Notes: generated by a model not told the origin, from the letters alone. A stretch of 12,869 bases of DNA from Pleurotus djamor (GCA_029747585.1 JAPEVF010001180.1:1-12869), one strand, 5' to 3'. Positions 1-8,823 are shown, counted from the stretch's first letter. Program-made: numbers and translations.

Positions 1-1
1 A

Positions 2-2218
2 GTTTCACCCGCTGAATTCTGTCGTCTCATACTCAACCTTGAAATCAAGAACTCCAATAAGATTAATAACTTCGAAGATCTCAGGACTGCGTATTGTAGG
101 CAGGTTGGACGTGAAGAGGAGCGTTACGAGCCATTCTGCAAATATGTGAACGCAATACTCAGCCGGAGCAAATCCAACTACACAGTTTGTCGGAATGACC
201 CAACTATCCTATGGGGCACCAACTCGCATCGCAAACCTGATGCTACCGCCTTGCATAAGAATAGTCTTGCTCCTGCGGAACGGTCGTCGCTTGATTTGGC
301 TCAGAGAGGACCTGAGGGGTCTCCCTTTCACCCGGCTGAGCTGTACTCATTCTTCGAGTTCAAGCGGATATACAATCAGTTGTCGCCGGATGGGAGGGGC
401 ATTGGACAGCCACAGTCGACGTCGAAACGTACGCCTTTCCAGCTTGTCCGTGTATAAATACAGCATGGGGTTCACGATGGCCAACATTATAGCGTTAAAG
501 TCGAAATCGAAATCCAAGTCGAAATCAAGGTCGACGCAAGTATCCTATGGTTCACCCTCACAGGGTGGTAGTGGTAGCAGCAAACGCAAGGAGCCTCCAA
601 CCAGCAGCACCTCGGACCGCCGATCCAAACGCATTGCTTCCCAACGCAAAACTACCTTCTCTCCCGTGATGAGGCCGCGACCCGCTCCAGTTCCTGTCCC
701 AGTCAAGGAAGAAGAAGAGCCTTCCGATGCCGAAATCGATCCAGTCATTCAGTGTGCTAGCTATGCTCTAGAAATGATGTCTTGCGGACTTCGCGAGCAT
801 GTCATTGCATTTCTCATCGAGGACGGTACCATTCAGTTACTCTACTATGATCGTTCGATCCTCATTCGCTCCGAACCTCTTAACTTTATCCAAGACTGGC
901 CAATGTTTGAGAGTCTCATTGTGCACCTCGGGAAGATGTCGGCAGAGGAGTGGGGCTTCCGGCCAACGTTAATGAAGGTCAAAGGGGGCAACATGACGCC
1001 GGAGAGCCTGTTCGATCGAGGATTGAGGAAACCCGAGTATTCTGCTGGAGACTCGCCGGTTGAGAACTTCTTCGAAGGAGCGATTCTGGACGTCGAAGAA
1101 GGCTGGACGCTGGAATTGAAGAACATCGTGCATCAGACGCATGGGCTTCGAGGACGCGGGACTATTGCTATCTCCGCAGAACGCGTTCAAGAATCTGACC
1201 TACCACGCGAAAACGNTTTTTGTCAAGATCAGCTGGCAACCCACATCGCGCAAGTCTGAATCCGAATTTCTGCGACACATCTACAAGAAGATTGAGGAGA
1301 ACGAGGACGACTATAAATGGGTATTGGATCACCTACCCGAGCTCAAGGCTGAAACATCGCATGGCGATTTAGTCGGTATTCAAGCACGTCTCAAGGCCCA
1401 CAACGACTTCAAGGATCTATATGAGGAGCGCATTCTGCGTATTCACGTATTCGACATGCTGCACAAGTTGTCAGAATTCAGGTCTAGACCTGTTTTTTTT
1501 TATTCGTCGGTTCACTCAGATTGTGAAATGTAAGTAGTTTTCTTTTCTTATCGTCTACTGCCAGCTGACCATACCCTACTATAGGTCATCAATGGGTACA
1601 CGATGTTGCTGGCATAATGCACCGGGATGTGAGCCTGAACAACATGATGTATCGGGAAAAGAATGGGACGATCTATGGCGTTCTGAACGACTTTGATCTT
1701 TCGTCGCTTCTCGCTGACCTGAAGAAAGGTCCACAGTCTCTGCAGCGGACTGGTACTCGGATATACATGGCGTTCGATCTCCTGTCGTCTCCAACACCTC
1801 CTCCTCATCTTCAACGCCATGACCTCGAGTCCTTTTTCTATGTACTCCTTGATATTATCCACAGACCAGACGGCCAGTTATTCCGGATGAACACCTGGTA
1901 CACATTCGATGACATTTCCCTCGTCTCAGCCAAAATCTCAGCAATCACTGGCATTCCGTTGCGCCTCGCAGCCTTAGCCCCTTACGCTACGTTTGCTCCA
2001 TTTCTTTCGAAGATTCAAGACCTGTTCAGTCAGTACACCCTGAACTTCAAGTCGTGGGATCCTGAGCTCGAGTTCGATGCTGTCGCTGCGGGCAGTGCCA
2101 TAACCGGGTCATCCTTCCTCTCACCTATAGATGAATTTCTCCTGGGTGCGTCCCCCTTTACTCTTCCATCTACGCGATTAATAAATGATTCTTATCTGTA
2201 GGCCGATCGGATGATTGA
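2..2218 (+). CDS. FunK1-type fungal protein kinase, copy 1 (5' partial, two frame breaks)
   Basis: Likely protein kinase of the fungal-specific FunK1 family (kinase fold, role in the cell unknown). The frame is open from base 2, so the start lies outside the window. Proposed exons: 2-449, 493-1529, 1585-2145, 2202-2218; introns have GT..AG ends, and the second has a CTGAC branch site at 1564-1568. The N-terminal part has family-like motifs (YEPFCK, KPD, FFEFKR), then a KS-rich basic insert, then QCASYALEMMS and LLYYDRSILI. The kinase core shows GLRGRG (loop), FVKISW with the Lys at 1225-1227, HRDVSLNN with HRD at 1620-1628, DFD instead of DFG at 1689-1697, and RHDLESFFYVLL. The protein ends GRSDD, stop 2216-2218, as in copy 2. 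The frame breaks at 1216 (an n) and in a T9 run (1493-1501); removing one base at each restores the alignment to copy 2. It could be functional with draft errors, or a pseudogene. Confidence 0.85.
498..533 (+). repeat. Hexanucleotide AARTCN repeat encoding Lys-Ser repeats
   Basis: Six near-identical hexamers (AAGTCG, AAATCG, AAATCC, AAGTCG, AAATCA, AGGTCG) encode five Lys-Ser pairs and an Arg-Ser in the FunK1 copy 1 frame, right after its first intron. A basic stretch follows (SSKRKEPP, then DRRSKRIASQRK), which resembles a nuclear localisation signal. This part is absent from copy 2, which starts further downstream. Confidence 0.75.
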
Positions 2219-2540
2219 AGTTGACCCGTCCATGCCCTCTTTCTCTTTCCAAGCATTTATTAATTGCCCGTGCTTTGCTAAGCATACAGATTACCCGGTC
2301 CAAAGGCCTGAACTGACCGCCACCGTTACTACCCCCTTGGATATTCATCCTTATGGATCAATTGTCTATGTCAGTTGCTTTGGGCCCTGTACAGCGTACT
2401 GTATCAGAAGTTAAGACGTTGATTCGTGATGGTTTTTGGGATGATAGCGCCAGCGACATGCGAGTCCTCGGCTTTGTAGGCTCATTGCTGATCTCGCTTG
2501 CGTTCAGGCGATACTATATCAGACTGCATTTCGTACCCAG
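1022..2540 (+). repeat. Segmental duplication, unit A (kinase core and downstream block)
   Basis: This stretch is paralogous to about 6512-8000 on the same strand. Matching begins near the TTGAGGAAACC shared at 1022 and 6514 and runs through the kinase core, both introns at the same places, the stop codon and the 3' flank. Over the stretch from FVKISW to RPVFF the proteins are roughly 70-75% identical by eye. The introns are less alike, so the duplication is not very recent. The right boundary is fuzzy. Confidence 0.8.
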
Positions 2541-2580
2541 AGTCCTCAGTAGTTTGCTCGGAAAACTACCGAGCTTATGA
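2219..2580 (+). pseudogene. Coding-like block downstream of FunK1 copy 1
   Basis: Function not recognised. The DNA after the kinase stop is conserved with 7696-8040. Protein-like similarity appears in pieces of different frames: MIEVDPSM-SFSFQAF first, then DQxSMxVALG, and from 2353 an open frame of 75 codons including SEVKTLIRDGFWDDS, which resembles VETMVHDNLGDDS after copy 2. Compared with copy 2 there is an extra TGCCCGT near 2264 and an in-frame TGA near 2314. It could be a broken neighbouring gene, a lost C-terminal extension of the kinase, or conserved 3' UTR; the protein-like pattern is only suggestive. Confidence 0.35.
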
Positions 2581-3340
2581 TCCCTTGGGCCCCCATATAG
2601 TTGTTAGCCTCAGGCTTTGCTCAGGTCCTCGGTCGTTGGCCATTTGGGCCATAACCGTAACGTGATCCGGTTTATTGGATGTTACGTGAAACTATCTAGG
2701 GTTCACACACATTCCTGGGCAATACGAGCACGACATTCAATGATACAGAAGATCCATAGCACATTTGATATGGCTCTGGCTTTGTCTTAGGGAATATTGT
2801 GTCAACATCGCTGGTGTTAAATCGACCAAACCTCGCACATTCGGGATTGCAACTGAAGAAAGCCCGGAATTTGTATTGTATGTGACGCTGAATTAGCCTA
2901 CTCGTTGTCTTCTCAATAACTTTGTTCAGTAACAAGATCCCTTACGACGGCTTCCTGGGAACAGTCAAGTCGGTAGGTAGGTTGACATCGTACCCTCATA
3001 CCCTATTTTATTCATATCGGCTTAGAGCGTCTCTCAACAAAGAACTCCGATCCTGATAGAAGTCTTGAAACGGAAGGACTTGTAAAAGAAGGGATAGTCT
3101 CTTATCATACTTAAGGAGCAACTGGCGAGGTAGGACCCCAAATGCGCGGAGTTGAGATGGATTCGAGTTGAGACTGCTTCTAAGAAGTACCCTCCTTCAA
3201 GGGTGCTCCCGTAATGCGATGCATCATGTGGTGATGAGGCTTTTCCAGAAAATCTACGTGCCCTCAGACTCATCAATGATCATTTGGTCAGAGCAACTTC
3301 CTATGTTCCTTTGCGTTCGGGGGTCCTCATTGATCGACTG
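2581..3340. other. Intergenic stretch, nothing supported
   Basis: Only short open frames of 66-80 codons occur here on either strand. None shows a recognisable motif, good splice context or similarity to other parts of the window. It should hold the 3' flank of the kinase locus and the distal promoter of the peptidase gene. Confidence 0.6.
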
Positions 3341-3347
3341 CGCCCAG

Positions 3348-3353
3348 TATAAG
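3348..3353 (+). promoter_or_regulatory. TATA-like element before the peptidase gene
   Basis: TATAAG lies about 50 bases before the ATG at 3402. The spacing is short but workable for a fungal gene with a brief leader. The ATG context (AACCATGAC) is fair. No other regulatory motif is evident. Confidence 0.35.
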
Positions 3354-3401
3354 AGCAGTCCGAGTTGAAAGGTTTCTGCCAACCCAAGTTTCATACTAAC
3401 C

Positions 3402-5697
3402 ATGACTTCGGCACCATATGGAACATGGAGCTCTCCAATCACTGCTGATGCCATCCTCGAGGGCGTGAGTCACCTTATCATCGCCATCATTTGCAGATTA
3501 CTCAGATTTAACGCTTAACGATCCATCATTACTCAGTCCAAGCCAGTCGCGGAGCTGATCGTCGACCCGACATTCAACACGATATATCATGTTGAATCGC
3601 GTCCCTCTGAAGGCGGAAGAAGCTTTCTCGTCAGGTCAGAGACTGGTGAAGATATCGTCGTCGGCACGGACTTCAATGTCAGGACCGGTGTCCATGAATA
3701 TGGCGGCGCTGCGGCCATAGTTTACGATGGCATCGCATACTTCTCCAATTATACGGACGCTCGCGTTTACATGGTCTCTGCTGTTGGGCCAGTACCATCC
3801 TCACCTGAGGCAGTAACTCCTGGTCTGTCTGAGCTCTGGTCATAATATATTCTCTGAGGCTCAATGATTTCCTGTCCTTTTCATAGATTCCAATAAGCTT
3901 CACCGGTATGCCGACTTCTCGGTGCACCCAATACAGCTCAATCTCTTGGTCTCAATCAAAGAAGATCACACGAACGATCCTGATGGCGAAACGCCTGCCA
4001 ACGTCGTTAACACGCTCTGTGTCATTGATGCTGCCGCAAAGACGGTCTCGCCCCTCGTTTCTGGGGCAGACTTCTACAGCAATCCACGCTTCTCACCGGA
4101 CGGTACCCGTATCGTCTGGTTACAATGGTTTCACCCAGATATGCCATGGGACGGATCTGAACTCATGCACGCCGACATCAGTATCAGCAATGGACAGATC
4201 GAGTTGAGCAACATAACCAAGATTGCTGGAAAGCCAAAGGATATCAGTGTTGCCTTCCCGTCGTGGATCTCTAACGACACCCTTTTGTTCACGAGCGACG
4301 AATCTGGGTATCAAAACCTTTACAAGTACCAGAATGGGACAGCCTCCCCAGTCCTGTCCAAGCCCATCGCTGAAGATTTTAGTCAGCCGGCTTGGCCGTT
4401 GGGGTGGTCTCCCTTCGCCCCTCTTGACCTTGAGGGGAAGTTAATTCTCTGTACGGCTTGGCGAGGGGGAAGGACTATCTTCTACCTGGTCGATGTGGAG
4501 AGCGGTTCGGCCCCCCTGGAAATTGCTGCGCCCTTTGTCGCGATCGACATCATGCGAAACACGATCCCAGGTACTCCTCAAGTAGTATTTTACTCGCCCA
4601 CTCTCAAGGATTCAGGCGGAATCACTCTGATTACCCTGACATCCTCCGTTTCTCCTGGAGACTCTACATTCACAGCTGTTGGCCCTCCAGCCAAGGCTTC
4701 AGGCTTCCCTGACTCAATTATCTCAGAGGCGACACCGTATAGCATCGGTCCAGAAGACCACCCTGTCCATGTGGTTTACTACGCGCCCAAGAATCCGGAT
4801 TACTCTGGTAGTAGCATTCCAGGCGAAAAACCACCTTGCGTCGTCAACATCCACGGAGGACCAACGGCTCTCGAATCTCAAGGCTTGAATATGAAGAAGC
4901 AATACTACACCAGTCGTGGGTGGGCTTGGTAAGTCTGGAGTCCGATTCAACCCTTTTAATGGTTTCGTGAATGATATCTTTCTTCCAGGCTCGACGTGAA
5001 CCATGGAGGGTCCTCCGGCTATGGTCGCCTTTACATGTGAGCGTCTTACCATAGAACAGTTGAGCTTTCCGTTCATTGATGATTTATACAGCGAACGACT
5101 TGCACGCAAGTGCGGAATCGTTGATGTAGAAGACAGTATCCAAGCCATACAACTTCTTTCGAGAGATCCCTACAATCTCATCGACGAAAAACGATCAGCG
5201 ATCCGTGGAGGGTCGTCCGGAGGGTACACCACCCTCGCAGTCATGTCTATCAGTGCTGACCCTGTGGCCTTTGCGGCTGGGACGTCCTCCTATGGCATTT
5301 CAAACTTGATTAAGCTCGAAGAGCATCCTCACAAGTTTGAATCCCACTACCTCGAGAAATTGGTTGGTGGAACATCGCAGGAAAATCCTGAGCTCTTCCA
5401 CGCGAGGTCTCCGCTTTTCCATGCCGACAAGATAGTTTCGCCCCTCCTGGTATGTGCGGCCACCTTTCATCTTATTCAGTTGACCTGGACTCTTCTTAGA
5501 TTCTTCAAGGTGCTGACGACCGAGTCGTCCCTCCCGAACAAGCCGAAGCTATTGTCAAGGAAATCCAGAACCATGGTGGTGTCGTTGAATATAAACTTTA
5601 TGAAGGGGAAGGACATGGCTGGAGGAAAGAGGAGACGATTAAAGACGCGCTTGAAAGGGAAATCAGTTTCTACGAGCGCATGTTCAAGCTTAAGTAG
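3402..5697 (+). CDS. S9 family (prolyl oligopeptidase-type) serine peptidase
   Basis: Probable cytosolic dipeptidyl-/acylaminoacyl-peptidase-like enzyme of family S9, cutting short peptides; exact substrate unknown. Six exons: 3402-3464, 3537-3822, 3887-4928, 4989-5036, 5092-5449, 5500-5697, totalling 1995 bases and 664 residues, normal for the family. All five introns (50-72 bases) have GT..AG ends and the frame is unbroken. The N-terminal about 400 residues look like the beta-propeller (repeated FSPDGTRIVW-type and DESGYQNLY strands). The alpha/beta-hydrolase part has HGGP at 439-442, NHGGSSGYGR (as in VNYGGSTGYGR of relatives), KCGIVDVED, the nucleophile motif GGSSGG with Ser521, GADDRVVP with the acid Asp at 605/606, and GEGHGW with His638. 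No signal peptide is seen. The full triad and clean frame argue it is functional. Confidence 0.93.
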
Positions 5698-5820
5698 AAA
5701 GGTACTGATGTTGTGCACGAGAAAGAATTATTTTGGAGTGCTTGGTGTCCCTATCTTGCTCCTTACTCCTGAGATTCCAAAACGACACCGCCACAACTAT
5801 CGTCGCCCTTACCACTCACC
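5698..5820. promoter_or_regulatory. Short spacer between peptidase stop and J-protein start
   Basis: Only 123 bases separate the peptidase stop from the J-protein ATG on the same strand, so this must hold both the peptidase 3' end and the J-protein promoter. The last 50 bases are C-rich (CACCGCCAC, CGCCCTTACCACTCACC), as in many fungal leaders. No TATA box is apparent. Confidence 0.3.
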
Positions 5821-6510
5821 ATGTCGACCACTGAAGAAGAACTGGATCCGTATGAACTCATTGGTCTCAAATCCGAGGCGAATGACCAAGAAACAAAAAC
5901 TGCGTTCGCTCAAAGTCCATCCAGATCGAGTATGTTACTTCTTCTATTTCTTCCGCCTCTTGACTCATCCTTCCCAGGCAATCCCGATGCAGGTACGTCT
6001 TGTGGATAAACGCATAGAGTGCGTGTAACTAACGAAATACACAAAAAGCACGGAAATTGCATGAGTTAAACTAGGCATACGAACTGCTTCTCGATCCTCT
6101 GCGACGACTTGCCCTTGACGCCAAACTCCGAGTCAAACTTGCTCAGAAGGAACGGTTTAAGGCAAACGCAAGAATCTCGTCGAAGAACTAGAAGAGAGGG
6201 AGCGCGCTTTTCAAAAGGCTCGGGTGGAGAAACAGCAGGAAGAGATCAAGGTCTGGCATGAGACTGAGTGAATTAAGGAAGAGGGGAGGAANNTGAGAGA
6301 GAGAGGAACGGGAACGGGAGCTAAGATATCAACAACCCAGCGCTACCACTTCCAAAGACGAGGATGCGACGATTGACGAGATGGAGGCTCCTTCGTTAGG
6401 TGCGCATCAACACTTCAACACTCTCTCCGCGCGCGAACTAACGCAGCCAGATCAGGCGACTTTGACACCACGGTTCGCGTCAAATACGCAATAAAATCGC
6501 TTCCAAACCT
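5821..6510 (+). pseudogene. DNAJC17/Cwf23-like J-domain protein, broken and 3'-truncated
   Basis: Relatives are J-domain co-chaperones linked to the spliceosome, with a J domain, a charged coiled coil and an RRM. Visible pieces: start MSTTEEELDPYELIGL, then DQETKTAF; HPDR in another frame (HPD near 5918-5926); NPDAARKLHEL; AYELLLDPLRRLALD; a charged helix (NLVEELEERERAF, KARVEKQQEE); then after an intron GDFDTTVRVKY and SLPNL, the start of the RRM-like part. Likely introns: 5930-5977, 5993-6048 (branch CTAAC), 6400-6455 (branch CTAAC). Breaks: frame change near 5905-5912, one base short at the first intron, TAG at 6072-6074 where relatives have Gln, frame change near 6162, TGA at 6269-6271 where Arg fits, nn at 6292-6293. 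The RRM remainder is replaced by FunK1 sequence. Probably a dead gene, though draft errors may add to the damage. Confidence 0.8.
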
Positions 6511-7695
6511 CATCTTGAGGAAACCTGAATCTTCGACGACAACTTTTTCGAAGGAGCGCTTTTGGAACTCAGAGATGATTGGAAGTTGGAATTGAAGCAC
6601 CTTGTGCGTCAGACGCGTGGCCTCCGTGGACGCGGGACTATCGCAATTGCAGCTGAACGCGATCGGGGATCTGAGCTGCCGCGTGAAAAGGTTTTTGTCA
6701 AGATCAGCTGGCAACCCAAATCGCGGAGATCCGAATCCGAGCTCTTGCAGCACATTTCCAACAAGATTGCAGAGAAGAAGGAAGAGTACGAATGGGTATT
6801 GGAACACCTACCCGCGCTCAAGTTTGAAGCGTCTTTCGGCGATCTGGTAGGCATCCAGTCGCGTCTGAAGGCCTACCACGAGTTCAAGGATGTCTACGAG
6901 GAGCGTATCCTGCGTATCCATGTATTCGACGTGCTGCACAAATTGTCGGCGTCCAGGTCGAGACCTGTATTTTTCATTCGGCGGTTTGCTCAGATTGTGA
7001 GATGTAAGGATTACCCTTTTGTCATTCGCTCATCCTCGCTGACCATCCGCTCGTCTGCAGGTCACCAATGGCTGCATGATGTTGCCGGTATATTGCACCG
7101 TGATGTTAGCCTGAACAATCTGATGTATCGGGAGAAGCATGGGACGATCTATGGCGTTCTGAATGACTTTGACCTTGCGTCACTCGTCGCCGACCTAGAC
7201 AAAAGTCCGCAATCTTCGCAGCGAACTGGGACTCGGATATACATGGCGTTCGAACTACTTTCCTCTCCTACCCCTCCTCGTCATCTCAATCGTCATGACC
7301 TCGAGTCCTTTTTCTATATACTGCTTGATGTCATCCACAACCCACACGGCCAGAGCTTGAATATGGGTACTTGGTTCGCCCTCGATGACCTTTCTCTCAG
7401 TTCGATCAAAAAGGGCAGCGTGTTCTATCATTTCCTTGCGTGAGGTCACCTTACCCTCTTGTGCTGCGTTCGTTCCCTTTCTTTCGCAAATTCAAGATCT
7501 GCGGAACCAGTACATCATGAACTTAAGGGCGCGGGACCGTGGGGTTGAGCTAGATGATGTAGTCACGGGCAGTGCCATCACCGGGGCATCCTTCGTCTCA
7601 CCTCTAGATGCATTTCTCCTCGGTGCGTCTCACTTCGCTCTTCTATCTACGCACTTAGCCATTGACTCTTCTCTGTAGGTCGATCCGATGATTGA
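6511..7695 (+). pseudogene. FunK1-type kinase, copy 2, 5'-truncated
   Basis: Paralogue of copy 1 that lacks its whole N-terminal half, starting around NFFEGALLEL. No in-frame ATG precedes the kinase motifs; a TGA at 6526-6528 closes the frame on the left. Kept: GLRGRGT, FVKISW (Lys 6700-6702), RIHVFDVLHKL, CHQWLHDVAG, HRDVSLNN (HRD 7096-7104), DFD (7165-7173), TGTRIYMAFELL, RHDLESFFYILLD, and the shared C-terminal GRSDD with stop at 7693-7695. Introns: 7004-7060 (57 bases, GCTGACC branch region) and 7623-7678. One frame break: the A5 run at 7408-7412 has one base too many relative to copy 1, giving TGA at 7441-7443; with four A the alignment to copy 1 is gapless. Catalytic motifs are intact, but a missing start and N-terminus make a working product unlikely. 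Confidence 0.82.
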
Positions 7696-8000
7696 AGTTG
7701 ACCCGTCCATGTCCTCTTTCTCTTTCCAAGCATTCGTCAATGCTTTGCTAAGGATACAGATTACTCGGTCCAAAGGCCTGAACGCACCGCCGTTACTACC
7801 CCCTTGGGAATTCATCCTTGATCAGTCGTCCATGTTAGTCGCCTTGGGCCTCGTATGTTCTACTGAAAGGAAAAGTGGAGACGATGGTTCATGATAATTT
7901 GGGGGATGATAGCGACCGGGAAACGCGAGTCTTCAATTGCATGTCCTGGATCATGACTTTGTGGGCTCAAGCGCTCAGTGCTGATCTGCGTTACGCTCCA
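6512..8000 (+). repeat. Segmental duplication, unit B
   Basis: Second copy of the FunK1 segment at 1022-2540, same orientation. It begins inside the kinase gene just before the glycine loop and abuts J-protein sequence with no recognisable spacer. Near its left end it lacks about 15 bases relative to unit A (between GAGGAAACC and TTCGAAGGAGC). I see no target-site duplication or terminal repeats that would mark a transposon. Confidence 0.75.
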
Positions 8001-8040
8001 GAGACTGCAAGTTGTCGAGCCTTGTGGCCCGCAGTCTGAG
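7696..8040 (+). pseudogene. Coding-like block downstream of FunK1 copy 2
   Basis: Function not recognised. Counterpart of 2219-2580. The frame at 7688-7894 reads MIEVDPSMSSFSFQAF, RIQITRSKGL, LLPPWEFILDQSSMLVALG; similarity then moves to another frame with VETMVHDNLGDDSDRETRVF and MSWIMTLWAQALSADLRYA, ending at a TGA at 8037-8039. The frame change lies near 7852-7865, where this copy is longer than copy 1 by two bases. Confidence 0.35.
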
Positions 8041-8289
8041 GCCCACTAGTTACGCATCGCTTCCTGGCGACGTATGATTCTGCTTCTACGGCGACGCCGG
8101 CGACACAACCTCTCACAGACTCCTCGCTGTCGGCAAAACATGTGGAATATCAGGCACCATNCTCTCCATGACCAGAATACTCTACCTTTTCAGTTTTCCG
8201 GCACATCCGTTGGTTCCTTACCCCTCGATAGCGATGACAACCAATGCCCCCATGCTCGCTAGCGAGAGCCTATAAACGTTTACGTGGTC
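8041..8289. other. Intergenic stretch, nothing supported
   Basis: No gene-like frame, motif or match to the rest of the window. It contains an n at 8161. It separates the end of the duplicated FunK1 segment from the possible membrane-protein relic. Confidence 0.5.
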
Positions 8290-8625
8290 CACGCAGAGCT
8301 TTTGAGATGGTGATGCGACGTTGCTACAGAGACGCTATGGGGAACTGCCAAATTTGTTCCAGCCCTGTGAAGAAGCGCCCAGTGATCGTGATCGTCCCAA
8401 TTCTGACATTCCTTTGTACCCTCCCAATTTGTTACATCACCGACCATCAACTCCAAGTTCATTCCTTTTGGCAATATGAATCGTCGAATGAAGGTGAGTC
8501 TTTGTTGAAGTGTACACAATAAGTCTTCGGGGCTGGAAATTCTAATTGTTCTCCAGCCACGCTCGCGTGTTTAGACAGACTCCTCGTCAGCCACGGGAAA
8601 AACCTTTTGGTGATGATTTCCTGGT
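8290..8625 (+). pseudogene. Possible relic of a fungal multi-pass membrane protein
   Basis: The frame at 8244-8522 includes RRCYRDAMG, then a hydrophobic segment from VKKRPVIVIVPILTFLC to CYIT that would span a membrane. A GTGAGT donor at 8494 in phase 1, CTAAT branch and CTCCAG acceptor at 8556 would join it to a segment reading TLACLDRLLVSHGKN. The YRCY...VIVIP and T-L-RLL patterns recall the common seven-helix membrane proteins of agaricomycetes. No start, no other helices and no stop context were found, so this looks like two exons of a fragment. Family assignment is from memory of the pattern and is weak. Confidence 0.3.
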
Positions 8626-8823
8626 TAGTGATAGTGGGAATCAAACTAAGGGCAAAGAGCTTCGCTGATTTTTGTTGCTTTTTGTTACCAAGTTTACATA
8701 ATTTCTAGAACCACGAGACAATAAACGAGTTTCCCGATTTGATTCTTCAGGTCGAGCAACGGTTAGACTTGGACGTTGCTTTTTTGTTTCGGGCACACCA
8801 TGGGACAAAGCAACAGACGTCCT

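Noticed and set aside
195..492. A 354-codon plus frame that starts at 195, seeming to give FunK1 copy 1 a complete start
   Set aside because: Before 493 it runs in a different frame from the family-like KPD and FFEFKR segment (open from base 2). The 450-492 intron joins that segment to the later frame, so the first part is a shadow.
2696..3454. Several minus-strand frames of 66-80 codons before the peptidase gene
   Set aside because: Short, without motifs, splice context or conservation within the window; the last one overlaps peptidase exon 1.
4723..5148. A 141-codon minus frame inside the peptidase gene
   Set aside because: It lies opposite well-supported catalytic-domain exons and two introns, and has no motif of its own.
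5003..6028. A 341-codon plus frame spanning the peptidase end and the J-protein start
   Set aside because: It is a read-through: peptidase exon 5 is in this frame, but the frame then crosses intron 5450-5499, peptidase exon 6 in the wrong phase, the spacer and J-protein DNA.
6072..6271. The two C-to-T stop codons as evidence of repeat-induced point mutation (RIP)
   Set aside because: Only two sites, in different contexts (CA and CG), and the J-protein sequence is not itself duplicated in the window. The duplicated kinase copies show no obvious C-to-T flood.
6400..8040. FunK1 copy 2 as cargo of a transposon
   Set aside because: I see no terminal inverted repeats, poly-A tail, target-site duplication or transposase. 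Introns are kept in both copies, so retroposition of an mRNA is excluded.
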